33,850 nucleotides of DNA from an uncultured Pelagibacteraceae bacterium (GTDB taxonomy: Bacteria > Pseudomonadota > Alphaproteobacteria > Pelagibacterales > Pelagibacteraceae). Under the pieces are notes generated by a model. It searched no databases. It was not told where the DNA came from and saw only the letters and a program-made list of their open reading frames with translations. The position numbers and the translations under genes are program-made. The stretch lies in contig CABYJR010000006.1 of NCBI GenBank assembly GCA_902519445.1, forward strand, positions 1-33,850. The letters run 5' to 3'. The number at the start of each line of letters is the position of its first letter. The first letter of the stretch is position 1. Positions 1-10,480 of this stretch are shown here, piece after piece.

Positions 1-470
1 GAGTTGTTCCAATGGGAGTTGTCGCTGTAAAAGAAGAAATTTATGATACAGTTATGGATTCTTCTCCAAAAGGAGCTGTTGAGCTATTTCATGGTTATAC
101 ATATTCAGGCATTCCCGTTTCTGTTGCAGCAGCATTAGCTGTTCAAGATATTTTTGAAAAAGAAAATATTTTTAAAAAATCAAAAGAAATGTCACCATAT
201 TTTTTAGATGGAATATTTTCTTTAAAAGATATCGACGGAGTTGACAATATTCGAGGGTATGGAATGATGGCGGGTATTGATATGAAATTAAAAGAAAAAC
301 CGGGAAGAGCTGGTTTTGAATGTTTTAAAGCTTGCTACGAAGCAGGGGTTAATTTCAAAGCTACAGGTGATTGTTTAATTATTGCTCCACAATTTATTTG
401 TGAAAAAAAGCATATCGATGAGATTATCGAAAAGTTAAGAACTGGTATTTCTAATTACATGAAAAAGTAA
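1..470 (+). CDS. Class III (omega-amino acid:pyruvate type) aminotransferase, C-terminal part, 5' truncated by window
   Basis: Frame is open to the left edge (VVPMGVVAVKEEIYDTVMDSS...); GAVELFHGYTYSGIPVSVAAALAVQDIFEKE is typical of the PLP fold-type I class III C-terminal region; stop at 468-470. Confidence 0.8.
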   Translation, partial: VVPMGVVAVKEEIYDTVMDSSPKGAVELFHGYTYSGIPVSVAAALAVQDIFEKENIFKKSKEMSPYFLDGIFSLKDIDGVDNIRGYGMMAGIDMKLKEKPGRAGFECFKACYEAGVNFKATGDCLIIAPQFICEKKHIDEIIEKLRTGISNYMKK

Positions 471-472
471 TC

Positions 473-1588
473 ATGCGTATAGGAGTTCCGAAAGAAATTA
501 AACCTCAGGAAAATAGAATAGGATTAACTCCAGAGAGTGTAAAAGTTTTAACTTTAAACGGCCATGAAGTTCTAGTTGAAAGTAATGGAGGTTATGAAGC
601 AGGTTTTGATAATGAACAATATAAAAAATCTGGAGCTAAGATAGTCAATAAAGCCGAAGATATTTTTAATGATTCTGAAATAATTGTAAAAGTCAAAGAA
701 CCATTAACAAACGAAATAAAAATGATTAGAGAAAACCAAATCGTTTTTACTTACTTACATTTAGCGGCAGGCAAACAACTTACTGAAGGTTTAGTAAAAT
801 CAAAATCTGTTTGTATTGCCTACGAAACTATAACGGATAACAGTGGCAGATTGCCATTACTCGCCCCAATGAGTGCGGTTGCAGGAAGGATGTCTATCCA
901 AGCTGGAGCACACTGTTTAGAAAAAAATCAAAAAGGAAGAGGAGTGCTGTTGGGTGGAGCTCCCGGAGTAGATCCGGCAACGGTGGTAATTCTTGGAGGT
1001 GGTGTTGTCGGAGAGAATGCAGCTTTAATGGCAACCGGGCTAAAAGCAAAAGTCCATATAGTTGATAAATCAACACAAAGATTGGAACAGTTAAAAAAGA
1101 TATTTGGAGATAAAATCATTCCTGAGCTAAGCGATAAAACAGATTTAAAAAAATTAATTTCAGAATGTGTTTTACTTATTGGAGGAGTATTAATTCCTGG
1201 AGCTGAAGCTCCAAAATTAATAACAAAAGATATGCTAAAATTAATGAAAAGAGGTTCAGTTATAGTAGATGTTGCGATTGATCAAGGAGGATGCGTTGAA
1301 ACAAGCAAACCAACTACTCACGCCAACCCTACCTATATTGTAGATGATATTGTTCATTACTGTGTCGCAAACATGCCTGGAGGAGTTCCAAGAACTTCGA
1401 CAATTGCATTAAATAAAGCAACTTTACCTTTTTTATCTAAGTTAGCAGACAAGGGTTACAACAAAGTGTTTAGGGAAGATAAAAATTTTTTAGAAGGTTT
1501 AAATGTTTTTAAAGGTCAGGTCACATACAAGGCAGTAGCTGATACTTTTGGATATAAATATATTTCTCCAAATGAATTGATAGGTTAA
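473..1588 (+). CDS. ald: Alanine dehydrogenase
   Basis: MRIGVPKEIKPQENRIGLTPESVKVL start, VVILGGGVVGENAALMATGLKAKVHIVDKS Rossmann motif, NMPGGVPRTSTIALNKATLPF C-terminus. Confidence 0.95.
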   Translation: MRIGVPKEIKPQENRIGLTPESVKVLTLNGHEVLVESNGGYEAGFDNEQYKKSGAKIVNKAEDIFNDSEIIVKVKEPLTNEIKMIRENQIVFTYLHLAAGKQLTEGLVKSKSVCIAYETITDNSGRLPLLAPMSAVAGRMSIQAGAHCLEKNQKGRGVLLGGAPGVDPATVVILGGGVVGENAALMATGLKAKVHIVDKSTQRLEQLKKIFGDKIIPELSDKTDLKKLISECVLLIGGVLIPGAEAPKLITKDMLKLMKRGSVIVDVAIDQGGCVETSKPTTHANPTYIVDDIVHYCVANMPGGVPRTSTIALNKATLPFLSKLADKGYNKVFREDKNFLEGLNVFKGQVTYKAVADTFGYKYISPNELIG

Positions 1589-2028
1589 TGTACAAACCTT
1601 TACCAAAGCAATTAACAATTAAAAAATCGCCCATAGAGGGTTTAGGATTATATGCTACAGAAGATATTAAAAAAAATTCATACCTTGGAGTAACGCATAT
1701 TAGAGATGAACAATTTGAGAATAAGTATATAAGAACACCAGTTGGTGGTTTTTATAATCACTCAAATGATCCTAATGTAATTAGAATGGTTTCAGACACA
1801 TTACCTAAATTGAAATTTGGAGAAATCGTAGATCCAAAAAAAAATATTAGAGAAGAAAAAGATAAAAAAACATCTTTGGACGATGTATTTTATCATCTGC
1901 AAGAAAAAAGCGATGCAAAATATATGTTTTTGATATCAATAAAAGATATTAAAGCTGGAGAGGAACTGACAGCAAATTACAATCTTTATACATATCCGAA
2001 GACAGGTATTGGTTTGCAATCTTTATGA
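1588..2028 (+). CDS. SET-domain protein (putative lysine methyltransferase)
   Basis: [17 protein letters not shown]..., [10 protein letters not shown] (NHS.xPN SET motif), [14 protein letters not shown] (GEEL..Y SET motif). TAATG start/stop overlap with ald. Confidence 0.75.
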   Translation: MYKPLPKQLTIKKSPIEGLGLYATEDIKKNSYLGVTHIRDEQFENKYIRTPVGGFYNHSNDPNVIRMVSDTLPKLKFGEIVDPKKNIREEKDKKTSLDDVFYHLQEKSDAKYMFLISIKDIKAGEELTANYNLYTYPKTGIGLQSL

Positions 2029-3272
2029 GAAAATTTTTAATTTTTTTTATTTGGATTTTATCTTTAATTTTTGTAATTATATATTTTCATGAAAATCCAG
2101 AGTTTGTTGAAAAAATAAAAAAATTTTTTAAAAATGAAAAAAATATAATAATTGCACAACAGGAAGGTGAGATTTTTAGAAAACCGGGAAATTCATTTTT
2201 AGTTGAAATTAATGAAGTACTTTCTTTTTCAGAAAAGTCAGCTTTTGTAGTACATGATAAAGGAAATTTAAATTTTAATATAGACAATTTAGTAATATAT
2301 TTTCAAAACGGTTATTATTTAAAAAAATCTAATGTAGAAAAAATTAATTTGCCAAAAAGTTTTACGACGGAAAAAAATGGAGGCGTGAAAGCAATTTTTA
2401 TTTATAAGGGTAAACAATTTGCTCTTATTTCGTCTTTAAATAAAGGATGTTATTATGCATCTATAATTTTAATAGACGAAGCTAAAGAGATTTTCAAAAC
2501 TAAATGTTTGCCTAAAAAAAAAATTGATTACAATGGCTTAGGTAGTAGCCATATTCATAATAATGACAAGATATATTTAAGTATTGGTGCACCAGAGCAG
2601 GTATCTTCGAAAATCAGAGAGCTAGCACAAGACCCAAATTCATTTTTTGGAAAAATAATTGAAATTAATTTAAATAACTTAGATAAAATAATAAATTCTA
2701 ATGAAGAAAATCTAAATGTAAGTATTTTTACTTTAGGTCATAGAAATCCTCAGGGCATGACCAAAATCAATGGATCTATTTTTAGTGTAGAACACGGGCC
2801 TTTAGGTGGAGACGAACTTAATAAAATTATTAAAAATAAAAATTATGGATGGCCTGCTGTTTCATATGGAACACAATATCCCCATGATGAAAATGCTAAA
2901 TATTACGAGGTAAATCATGAAGATAATTTATTTGAGGAACCCCTTTTCGCTTTAGTTCCGTCAGTTGGCATATCATCTCTGAATGTATGCCCATCAAAAT
3001 TAATAAACTATTATAAAAAGCCATGTTTACTTGCTTTGTCACTATCTGGGAATAGTATGAGACCTGGAAAATCAATAATTATTTATTTATTAAATAAAAA
3101 AATGGATAAAGTTCATTCAATAGAGAAGATTTTATTAAGAGAAGATTTAAAATTGAGACATTTTGTTACGAACGAAAAAAATGAACTTTACGAGGATAAA
3201 GAAGGAAATATTTATATTTCTGCAGATAAAAAAGGAATTTATAAATTAGGTTTCGTTCACTTTAGAAATTAA
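2025..3272 (+). CDS. N-terminally membrane-anchored glucose/sorbosone dehydrogenase-like beta-propeller
   Basis: N-terminal hydrophobic segment; [42 protein letters not shown] matches the sGDH/sorbosone-dehydrogenase core; ATGA overlap with upstream gene; paralogue at 17682..18956. Confidence 0.75.
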   Translation: MRKFLIFFIWILSLIFVIIYFHENPEFVEKIKKFFKNEKNIIIAQQEGEIFRKPGNSFLVEINEVLSFSEKSAFVVHDKGNLNFNIDNLVIYFQNGYYLKKSNVEKINLPKSFTTEKNGGVKAIFIYKGKQFALISSLNKGCYYASIILIDEAKEIFKTKCLPKKKIDYNGLGSSHIHNNDKIYLSIGAPEQVSSKIRELAQDPNSFFGKIIEINLNNLDKIINSNEENLNVSIFTLGHRNPQGMTKINGSIFSVEHGPLGGDELNKIIKNKNYGWPAVSYGTQYPHDENAKYYEVNHEDNLFEEPLFALVPSVGISSLNVCPSKLINYYKKPCLLALSLSGNSMRPGKSIIIYLLNKKMDKVHSIEKILLREDLKLRHFVTNEKNELYEDKEGNIYISADKKGIYKLGFVHFRN

Positions 3273-3831
3273 AATCATCTTTTGTATTAAAGTCTTTAGT
3301 AATGTTAATATCATCTATTTTTATATTTAATATTTTACTTTTATTTTCATTTAATATTTTTTTTGCACCAAAATCACCAGTAACAGACATAATGCTTGTC
3401 TTCATAAATTTTGAAAAAAGTACAGGATTAGCTTGTTTATTTTTGTAAGTAGGTACAAGTATATCATTATCCTTTCTAAGTTTAATTAAATGATTATAAA
3501 TTTTTTTATTTATCATTGGCATATCACCTAAACAAATGAAGAAAGCATCAGATTTTTTAGATAAGTGATCTAGACCAATTTTAATTGATGTAGACATACC
3601 GTCTGCAAAATTTTCATTAATAACAAATTTAATTTTTTTATTTTTTTCTAAAATATTTTGAATAATTTTTTTTTGATAACCAAGTACAATAATTAATTCA
3701 TCAATATCACTTGATAAAATGTTGTCTACAGAATGTTTTATTAAAGGAATACCCCTAAATTCTTTTGCTAACTTATTTTCACCAACCATTCTTTTGGATT
3801 GACCCGCAGCTAATAAAATTGCAGATATCAT
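3262..3831 (-). CDS. MocA/MobA-like nucleotidyltransferase (molybdenum cofactor cytidylyltransferase type)
   Basis: [41 protein letters not shown]-transferase motif; [11 protein letters not shown]; at the end of a Mo-hydroxylase operon. Confidence 0.8.
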   Translation of the reverse strand: MISAILLAAGQSKRMVGENKLAKEFRGIPLIKHSVDNILSSDIDELIIVLGYQKKIIQNILEKNKKIKFVINENFADGMSTSIKIGLDHLSKKSDAFFICLGDMPMINKKIYNHLIKLRKDNDILVPTYKNKQANPVLFSKFMKTSIMSVTGDFGAKKILNENKSKILNIKIDDINITKDFNTKDDFNF

Positions 3832-4511
3832 GTTTTTTTGTAAACTTCAGAAACTAATTGGGAAATAATTGATAAAGCAATTTCTGGAGCTGCTTTTCCA
3901 CCAAGCTTTATTCCAATGGGCCCAAAAATTTTTTTTATTTGTTCGTCTGTGTAACCAGATTTTTTAAGTCTATCACATCTATTTTCATGAGTTTTTTTGC
4001 TTCCAAGAGCTCCAATATAAAAAAATTTTTTATCAATTGCATATTGCAAAGCAGGATCATCAATTTTCGGATCATGAGTTAAAGCGATTAAAGCACTATC
4101 TTTATCTGGCTTTAATTCTTCAAAAGCTTCTTTGGGCCACTTATTAATTATATTTATACCGGGAAATCTTTTTTCAGAAGCAAAGTAGCCCCTTGGGTCA
4201 ATAATTGAAATTTCAAAGTTTAAGGTATTTGCAAAACTGACTAAATATTGCGCTATATGAACAGCTCCAACAATAAATACTTTTATGGGAAGAAAATAGG
4301 TTTCTACAAAAATATTTGTTCCATCTATTATACCGTTTTTCTTTTTATCAAAATATAAATTAATATTTTTTTCAAACTTAATAAAATTTTTATCAAGAGG
4401 TTTACCTTTTTCAAAAATACATCCCTCTCCGTTTTCAAGATTAGTGATTATCGCAAATGCAACATTTTCCTTTTTTTTATTAATAACTGCATCAAGTAGT
4501 TTTTTTTTCAT
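3828..4511 (-). CDS. XdhC/CoxF family protein (Rossmann C-terminal domain type)
   Basis: KVFIVGAVHIAQYLVSFANTLNFEISIIDPRGYFASEKRFPG, YIGALGSKKTHENRCDRL, GPIGIKLGGKAAPEIALSI are XdhC_C hallmarks. Confidence 0.88.
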   Translation of the reverse strand: MKKKLLDAVINKKKENVAFAIITNLENGEGCIFEKGKPLDKNFIKFEKNINLYFDKKKNGIIDGTNIFVETYFLPIKVFIVGAVHIAQYLVSFANTLNFEISIIDPRGYFASEKRFPGINIINKWPKEAFEELKPDKDSALIALTHDPKIDDPALQYAIDKKFFYIGALGSKKTHENRCDRLKKSGYTDEQIKKIFGPIGIKLGGKAAPEIALSIISQLVSEVYKKT

Positions 4512-4512
4512 A

Positions 4513-5775
4513 TTATTTTTTAATTATACTGTTAACATAATTCATAGATTCATATATTCCATTATAATTCCAATGTGTATCATCTCTCCAATAAAGGTAT
4601 TTGCCTTCTTTTAAGTATTTAATAACTGATTTTTCCAAGATTTTTGTTAGGTCATAAACAGGTTTGTTCAATTTAGAATATGAATTTTCTAAATATTTTA
4701 ATTTTTTATTTTCACCTATTTCAACTGAATCAATATAGTCAGAGTAAATTCGCAATTTAATCGGTATAAAGAAAAAACCATTAACTCTTTCCAAAATTTT
4801 ATTATCTCTAAATATATAAGTAACATATTCATCGCTAGTTATAAATTCACTAGGATAATAAAACCCCACTACTTCATTATGAATTTTATAATATTGTATG
4901 CCATTGCCAGTATTATGAAGTTTTGAGAAAAATTTCATATACATAGAATGGCTTCTTGCCCTGACGTTTCTTAAAAAATAATTTTTTTCTGAAAATATTT
5001 TTAATAACAGCTTATCCTTTTTTCTTTCCAAATTTACATAAGCAAATCTAATTTTACCAGTTATTTTAGGGATTTTATATCCTCTCCAATAAATATATTT
5101 TGATTCATTTTCTTTTTTTATATTTTTTTGCAGAAAATCATTTCCACTAAAATAAAAAACAAAAATTTTTGCATCTTTTCTTATTATATTAAGATATTTT
5201 TTAATTATAAATTCGTACTCAGCGGGATTTAATCCTCCATAAGTTAAAGAAGCTACCTTTTTCCCGCTAATCTCGCTTAATACATTAGCGGGTATATGAT
5301 TCTGTGTATTTCCATTTGCTGTAATAAAAGAATCGCCAACTAAAATAATTTCAGCATCCTTAATTTTACTTTTATTATTTCTAATACCATAAGAGTCAGT
5401 AATAAATTCTTGCATTCTTGGCTCTTTAATTAGATTTCTTTTTCCACTTAATCCAAAGTCCATGTAATAGATATCTCCATGTGGCATGAAAATTATATCT
5501 GAGATGTTATTATTATACTTTGCTTTTTTTGTTTTATGTTTTTCATGAGCTCTATAAAAATAGGTATGTTCATCATATTTTTTAAAACTTATGTCGATAA
5601 CAAACAACATTATTAAAATAAGAAAATTTAATATAATAATAGAAATAAAATTTTTTCTAAAAATAAGCAAAATAATGAAAGAAAAAATTAAATCAAAGAT
5701 TATAGGAAAAGCTAGTAAGCTTACGATTGCAAATGTTATAAAAAAGAGAATTACAAATGTAATTATTTTTTTCAT
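4513..5775 (-). CDS. Membrane-anchored SGNH-like protein (possible sugar O-acetyltransferase/esterase, AlgX/DHHW-like)
   Basis: Hydrophobic N-terminus (at least two TM segments), ILVGDSFIT (GDS-like nucleophile block) and C-terminal WRDDTHWNYNGIYES (DxHW block). Confidence 0.6.
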   Translation of the reverse strand: MKKIITFVILFFITFAIVSLLAFPIIFDLIFSFIILLIFRKNFISIIILNFLILIMLFVIDISFKKYDEHTYFYRAHEKHKTKKAKYNNNISDIIFMPHGDIYYMDFGLSGKRNLIKEPRMQEFITDSYGIRNNKSKIKDAEIILVGDSFITANGNTQNHIPANVLSEISGKKVASLTYGGLNPAEYEFIIKKYLNIIRKDAKIFVFYFSGNDFLQKNIKKENESKYIYWRGYKIPKITGKIRFAYVNLERKKDKLLLKIFSEKNYFLRNVRARSHSMYMKFFSKLHNTGNGIQYYKIHNEVVGFYYPSEFITSDEYVTYIFRDNKILERVNGFFFIPIKLRIYSDYIDSVEIGENKKLKYLENSYSKLNKPVYDLTKILEKSVIKYLKEGKYLYWRDDTHWNYNGIYESMNYVNSIIKK

Positions 5776-5777
5776 TA

Positions 5778-6107
5778 TTAATTAATGTGTTCTAAAAAAA
5801 TTGCAACCTCTCCACCGCAAGCTAATCCAACTTCCCAAGCATTTTCATTTGAAACTTTAAATTCTATTTTTTTAAATGGAATATTTTGTTTTATTATTTT
5901 TAATGATTCTCTCACCACTGCGGTTTCAACACAACCACCAGTTACAGAACCTGAAAAATCTCCTTTGTCGTTAATAATCATATGACTACCAACGGGTCTT
6001 GGTGATGAACCCCAGGTCTGAATCACTGTAGCTAAAATAACAGTCTGTTTAGCTTTTAACCAATCACTTGCTTCGTCTAAAATCTTTTCATCAAATGAAT
6101 TTTTCAT
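5778..6107 (-). CDS. XdhC_CoxI N-terminal domain family protein
   Basis: TVILATVIQTWGSSPRPVGSHMIINDKGDFSGSVTGGCVETAVV and VGLACGGEVAIFLE are typical of XdhC/CoxI. Confidence 0.88.
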   Translation of the reverse strand: MKNSFDEKILDEASDWLKAKQTVILATVIQTWGSSPRPVGSHMIINDKGDFSGSVTGGCVETAVVRESLKIIKQNIPFKKIEFKVSNENAWEVGLACGGEVAIFLEHIN

Positions 6108-6146
6108 TTACAATAGTCTAAATTAAAATTTATTAAGTTTGAACTC

Positions 6147-6932
6147 TTAGCAGCTTGATACTGCTTTTTTGGCCATTACTTTGATAATGTGCGCCCTATA
6201 TTCAGCAGAAGCATGTATATCACTATTAAGTCCCTTGGCAGATATATTTATACTATCAATAACAGAGGCTGAGAAGTTATTTGATAACGAAGCTTCTAGC
6301 TCCTTTGATCTAAATACACAACTAGCTGCTCCAGTAACTGCCACTCTTACTTCATTTTTTAATTTAGCAACATAAACTCCTACCACGGCATATCTCGAAG
6401 CAGGATTCGGATATTTGGCATAGGCAGATTTTTCTGGAATTTCAAACTCGACAGATTCTATTAATTCACCTTTTTTTAAATCTGTTTCAAACATTCCTTT
6501 AAAGAATTTATCAGCAGAAATTTTTCTTTTTGATGTATGAATTGTTGCGTTTAAAGCTAGACAAGCGGAAGGGTAGTCTGCGGCCGGGTCATTGTTTGCT
6601 ATGGAACCACCTATCGTTCCTCTATTTCTAACTTGAGGGTCACCTATACCATCTGCAAGAACAGCTAGAGAAGGTATTGATTTTCCAACTTCTTTTGAAT
6701 TAGATACTAAAGAATGTGTAGTTGTTGCTCCAATCCTTAGAGATTTACTAGAAACTTTGATTCCTGAAAGTGTTTTTATTTTTTTTATATTTATAAGATC
6801 TGTATATGCTGCTAGTCTAAGTTTCATTGCTGGAAGTAAAGACATTCCTCCTGCTAAAAAAGTAGCTCTACCCGAAGCTAATTTTGAAGCTTCTTTTGAA
6901 TTTGTAGCTGATTTAAAATTAAAATTTTTCAT
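6147..6932 (-). CDS. coxM: CO-dehydrogenase-like/xanthine dehydrogenase family FAD-binding (medium) subunit
   Basis: FLAGGMSLLPAMKLRLA and RNRGTIGGSIANNDPAADYPSACLAL FAD-binding motifs; adjacent to CoxL and CoxS. Confidence 0.9.
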   Translation of the reverse strand: MKNFNFKSATNSKEASKLASGRATFLAGGMSLLPAMKLRLAAYTDLINIKKIKTLSGIKVSSKSLRIGATTTHSLVSNSKEVGKSIPSLAVLADGIGDPQVRNRGTIGGSIANNDPAADYPSACLALNATIHTSKRKISADKFFKGMFETDLKKGELIESVEFEIPEKSAYAKYPNPASRYAVVGVYVAKLKNEVRVAVTGAASCVFRSKELEASLSNNFSASVIDSINISAKGLNSDIHASAEYRAHIIKVMAKKAVSSC

Positions 6933-6935
6933 ATA

Positions 6936-9308
6936 TTAAGCTGCTACTTTTTTTGTCCCCTTTTTTTTAAGAGCATTCCAAACTTTTTCCGCAGTCGCTG
7001 GCATTGAAACATCTGTACCAACAGCATCAATGACTGCATTCATAACCGCCGGCGGAGCTGCTATAGCTCCTGCTTCCCCACATCCTTTAGCACCCAAAGG
7101 ATTTGAAGTGGCAGGTGTTGTTGTAAAATCAAGTTTAAATTGTGGAAAATTATCTGCTCTTGGCATTGTGTAATCCATATAAGAGGCTGTAGTTAATTGA
7201 CCAGACTCATCATAATGTCCATTTTCATAAAGAGCTTGGCCGATTCCTTGGGCTAAGCCTCCATATACCTGTCCCTCAACAATCATTGGATTAATAATAG
7301 TTCCAAAATCATCCACTGCTGTATATTTTGCTACTTTTGTTTCGCCAGTATCCTGGTCAACTTCAACTTCACAAATATGTGTTCCTGCTGGAAATGAAAA
7401 ATTAACTGGGTCATAGAAAGCTGTTTCTTTTAAACCAGGCTCAACTCCGGTTGGAAGAGGTGATTTAATTTCACCATATTGGCCAGGTAAATAACAAGCA
7501 AAGGCAATTTCACCTATTGTTTTCTTTTTATTTGAATTTTTTAATACGAATTCTCCAGCTTTAAATTCAATATCCTCTGGTTTTCCTTCTAACATATGTG
7601 CGGCAACTTTTTTTCCTTTTTCAATAATTTTATCACATGCTTTTGCTATAGCAGTTCCTCCAACTGCAAGAGATCTTGATCCATAGGTACCCATACCGAA
7701 AGGTCCCTTATCAGTATCTCCGTGTATAACGTCGATATTTTCAATTGCTACACCCAATCTATCGCCAACAATTTGAGCAAAAGTCGTTTCATGCCCTTGT
7801 CCATGGCTATGCGCACCTGTGAAAACAGAAACATTTCCGGTAGCATTGAATCTTACTTCTGCAGATTCCCACAAACCTACACCTGCGCCAATAGACATGA
7901 CTACGGCTGACGGCGCGATTCCACAGGCTTCTATATAAGTTGAAAATCCTATTCCTCTAAGTTTTCCTTTTTTTGCAGATTGAGTTCTTCTATTTTCAAA
8001 ATTTTTATAATCACCAACTTCCAAAGCTTTATCTAAATGAGCAGCATAATCACCAGAGTCTATGTTATGAATTAAGCATTGTTGATGCGGGAATTTATTT
8101 ATAAAGTTTTTCTTTCTAAATTCAGCTTGATCCATTCCTATTTCTTTAGCACCTTCAGTTACTATTCTCTCAATAAGGAAAGCAGCTTCTGGTCTTCCTG
8201 CGCCCCTATAAGCATCAACTGGCGCTGTATTTGTAAATACAGCTTTTACGTTACAAGAAGCTACTGGAATGTCATAAAGACCTATAACTAAAGGAGCATA
8301 TAAATAAGTTGGAGTAACAGTAGCAAAAAGAGAAGCATAAGCACCTATATTTGCAATTGTTTCAACTTTTAAAGCAGTCATCTTGCCGTCATTTTTAATA
8401 CCTAGTTCTACATGGGTGATGTGATCTCTTCCATGACAGTCTGATAAAAATGACTCACTTCTTTCAGCTACCCATTTTACTGGTCTTTCAATTTTTTTTG
8501 AAGCCCAAGCAACAACAGCATCTTCTGCATAAGGATAAATTTTTGAACCAAAACCTCCACCAACATCAGGCGCTACTACTCTAAACTTATGTTCAGGGGC
8601 AATAGCATTAAAAGCAGATAATACTAATCTTGTTAGATGAGGATTTTGATTAGTAGTATATAAAGTAAGTTGTTCTGAAGAAGGATTATAATCTCCAATA
8701 GAAGCTCGAGGTTCCATGGCATTTGGTATTAATCTGTTATTTATTAAATCAAGTTTAACAACCTTGTCAGCTTTAGATAATGCTTCGTCAGTTTTACCTT
8801 TATCTCCTAACAAGAAATCAAAACATAAATTTCTATCAATACCTTCATAAATAGCATCAGAATTCATAGCATCTTCAGTTTTGACTACAGCTTTCTGAAT
8901 TTTATAACTTACATTAACTAGCTCCGCAGCATTTTTAGCCTGCTCAAGTGTCTCAGCTATCACAATAGCCACGTGATCCCCTACATAATTTACTGAGTCT
9001 TTAGCTAGAGGAGGATGAGGAGGTACTTTCATATCTTTTCCATCTTGACTAACTATTTTCCATCCAGCAATCAATCCGCCAATTTTATCTTTAGCTAAAT
9101 CATCTCCAGTAAGAATTTTAACTACTCCTGGTGCGCTTGAAGCTTTTGCTATATCAATTTTATTTATTTTTGCTCTTGCATGTGGAGAACGTACGAAGCA
9201 GGCATAAGTTTGGTGAACTAGATTAATATCGGCTGTATACTGACCTTTACCTGTTAAAAATCTTTTATCTTCTTTTCTTTCTACTTTTGATCCAACTAAA
9301 TTTGCCAT
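6936..9308 (-). CDS. coxL: Form II CO-dehydrogenase-like (aerobic) molybdopterin-binding large subunit
   Basis: 790 aa xanthine-oxidase-family large subunit; AYRGAGR active-site loop (form II signature, not form I AYXCSFR); C-terminal GAKGCGEAGAIAAPPAVMNA with the conserved Glu. Confidence 0.93.
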   Translation of the reverse strand: MANLVGSKVERKEDKRFLTGKGQYTADINLVHQTYACFVRSPHARAKINKIDIAKASSAPGVVKILTGDDLAKDKIGGLIAGWKIVSQDGKDMKVPPHPPLAKDSVNYVGDHVAIVIAETLEQAKNAAELVNVSYKIQKAVVKTEDAMNSDAIYEGIDRNLCFDFLLGDKGKTDEALSKADKVVKLDLINNRLIPNAMEPRASIGDYNPSSEQLTLYTTNQNPHLTRLVLSAFNAIAPEHKFRVVAPDVGGGFGSKIYPYAEDAVVAWASKKIERPVKWVAERSESFLSDCHGRDHITHVELGIKNDGKMTALKVETIANIGAYASLFATVTPTYLYAPLVIGLYDIPVASCNVKAVFTNTAPVDAYRGAGRPEAAFLIERIVTEGAKEIGMDQAEFRKKNFINKFPHQQCLIHNIDSGDYAAHLDKALEVGDYKNFENRRTQSAKKGKLRGIGFSTYIEACGIAPSAVVMSIGAGVGLWESAEVRFNATGNVSVFTGAHSHGQGHETTFAQIVGDRLGVAIENIDVIHGDTDKGPFGMGTYGSRSLAVGGTAIAKACDKIIEKGKKVAAHMLEGKPEDIEFKAGEFVLKNSNKKKTIGEIAFACYLPGQYGEIKSPLPTGVEPGLKETAFYDPVNFSFPAGTHICEVEVDQDTGETKVAKYTAVDDFGTIINPMIVEGQVYGGLAQGIGQALYENGHYDESGQLTTASYMDYTMPRADNFPQFKLDFTTTPATSNPLGAKGCGEAGAIAAPPAVMNAVIDAVGTDVSMPATAEKVWNALKKKGTKKVAA

Positions 9309-9320
9309 ACTTATTCTCCC

Positions 9321-9782
9321 TTACATTTTTGAAGCTGCATCTTTTACGGCGGCAACAATTCCTTGATAACCTGTACAACGACAGATGTTACCTTCTAACC
9401 AATCTCTAATTTCTTGTTCACTTGGATTTTTCTTTTTTTCCAATAAGTCAATAGCGCTCATAACCATTCCTGGTGTGCAAAAACCACATTGTAAACCATG
9501 ATGTTTTTTAAAAGATTCCTGCATTTGGTGCATTTTTCCATTTTTCGATAATCCTTCTATAGTTGTTATTTCTCCACCTTCACAGTCCGCAACTAGAGTC
9601 GTGCAGCTCTTTACAGAGTTTCCATTTAAATGAATTGTGCAAGCTCCGCATTGAGAAGTATCACATCCAATGTGAGTTCCAGTTAGAGATAAATTTTCTC
9701 TTAAAAAATCTGATAAAAGGGTATTATCTTGAATATCTTTGGAAATTTTTTTTCCATTTATTGTAATGTTAACTGCGACCAT
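9321..9782 (-). CDS. coxS: CO-dehydrogenase-like [2Fe-2S] small subunit
   Basis: THIGCDTSQCGACTIHLNG and CGFCTPGMVMSAIDLL...GNICRCTGYQGIV two 2Fe-2S motifs. Confidence 0.95.
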   Translation of the reverse strand: MVAVNITINGKKISKDIQDNTLLSDFLRENLSLTGTHIGCDTSQCGACTIHLNGNSVKSCTTLVADCEGGEITTIEGLSKNGKMHQMQESFKKHHGLQCGFCTPGMVMSAIDLLEKKKNPSEQEIRDWLEGNICRCTGYQGIVAAVKDAASKM

Positions 9783-9856
9783 TATTCCCCCCCTTATAAA
9801 TAATGCACACTAATTTAATTATTAGAACTCAATAAAAGAAATAGATCAACCAGAAT

Positions 9857-10447
9857 TTAACGTGAAACAAAATAAAAAATTACAACCAAAAGGAGAATTA
9901 AAATGATTATTGCTGAATAAATATACTTATTTAGGAAATTAGATTTAAGTTCTTTTACTCTAACTTTCTTGCTCTCAGAAGTTTTGTCACCACCTTCATC
10001 TTTTGCAATGACGGGAGACACTATATCTGCAAATCTTCCAAAAAAATAATCAGACATTTTTTTTGCAACGCCATCAATCAATCTAGATCCCAGTTGAGCT
10101 ATTTTTCCGCCGACGTTAACATCCACTTCATAGTTTAGTATTGTAATACCATTTTTTTCTTCAAGCATTACATTAGCGCTTCCGTTAGCAAAACCCACAG
10201 ATGATTGGCCTTCACCTGATAGTGTATAGCTTTGATTTTTTTTAATATTTGATAATTTAACTGCACCTGAAAAAGTTGCGTTCATTGGACCAATTTGATT
10301 TGTAGCACTTGCATTAAAGGTGCTATCATTTTCTTTTTCAAAGGAATCGCATCCAGGAATACATTGTTTTAAAATTTCTGGATTATTTAAAGCATCCCAT
10401 ACAATTTCTTTTTTTACATTTAACTTATAAGAGCCAGTAAGTTTCAT
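9857..10447 (-). CDS. coxG: CoxG family SRPBCC protein with C-terminal membrane anchor
   Basis: MKLTGSYKLNVKKEIVWDALNNPEILKQCIPGCDSFEK... CoxG pattern; C-terminal YIYSAIIILILLLVVIFYFVSR TM helix; upstream of coxS. Confidence 0.9.
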   Translation of the reverse strand: MKLTGSYKLNVKKEIVWDALNNPEILKQCIPGCDSFEKENDSTFNASATNQIGPMNATFSGAVKLSNIKKNQSYTLSGEGQSSVGFANGSANVMLEEKNGITILNYEVDVNVGGKIAQLGSRLIDGVAKKMSDYFFGRFADIVSPVIAKDEGGDKTSESKKVRVKELKSNFLNKYIYSAIIILILLLVVIFYFVSR

Positions 10448-10480
10448 TTTTTACGAGATATAGTATATAATAATTCTATT

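Noticed and set aside
894-1119. Minus-strand ORFs inside ald (894-1076, 928-1119)
   Set aside because: Antisense to strongly supported alanine dehydrogenase.
2087-2287. Minus-strand 66-aa ORF, and similar antisense ORFs at 12378-12560, 14281-14532, 15720-15953, 18098-18295, 23123-23335, 23822-24046, 5591-5785, 9563-9766
   Set aside because: All overlap real coding genes on the opposite strand; expected by chance in AT-rich coding DNA.
5785-8291. Plus-strand ORFs at 5785-5985, 6169-6375, 6757-6939, 7722-7910 and 8079-8291
   Set aside because: Antisense to well-supported coxM, coxL and XdhC genes; no SD or family motifs.
6936-9308. Calling the operon a genuine form I aerobic CO dehydrogenase
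   Set aside because: The active-site loop reads AYRGAGR, the form II signature; CO as substrate is not supported by sequence.
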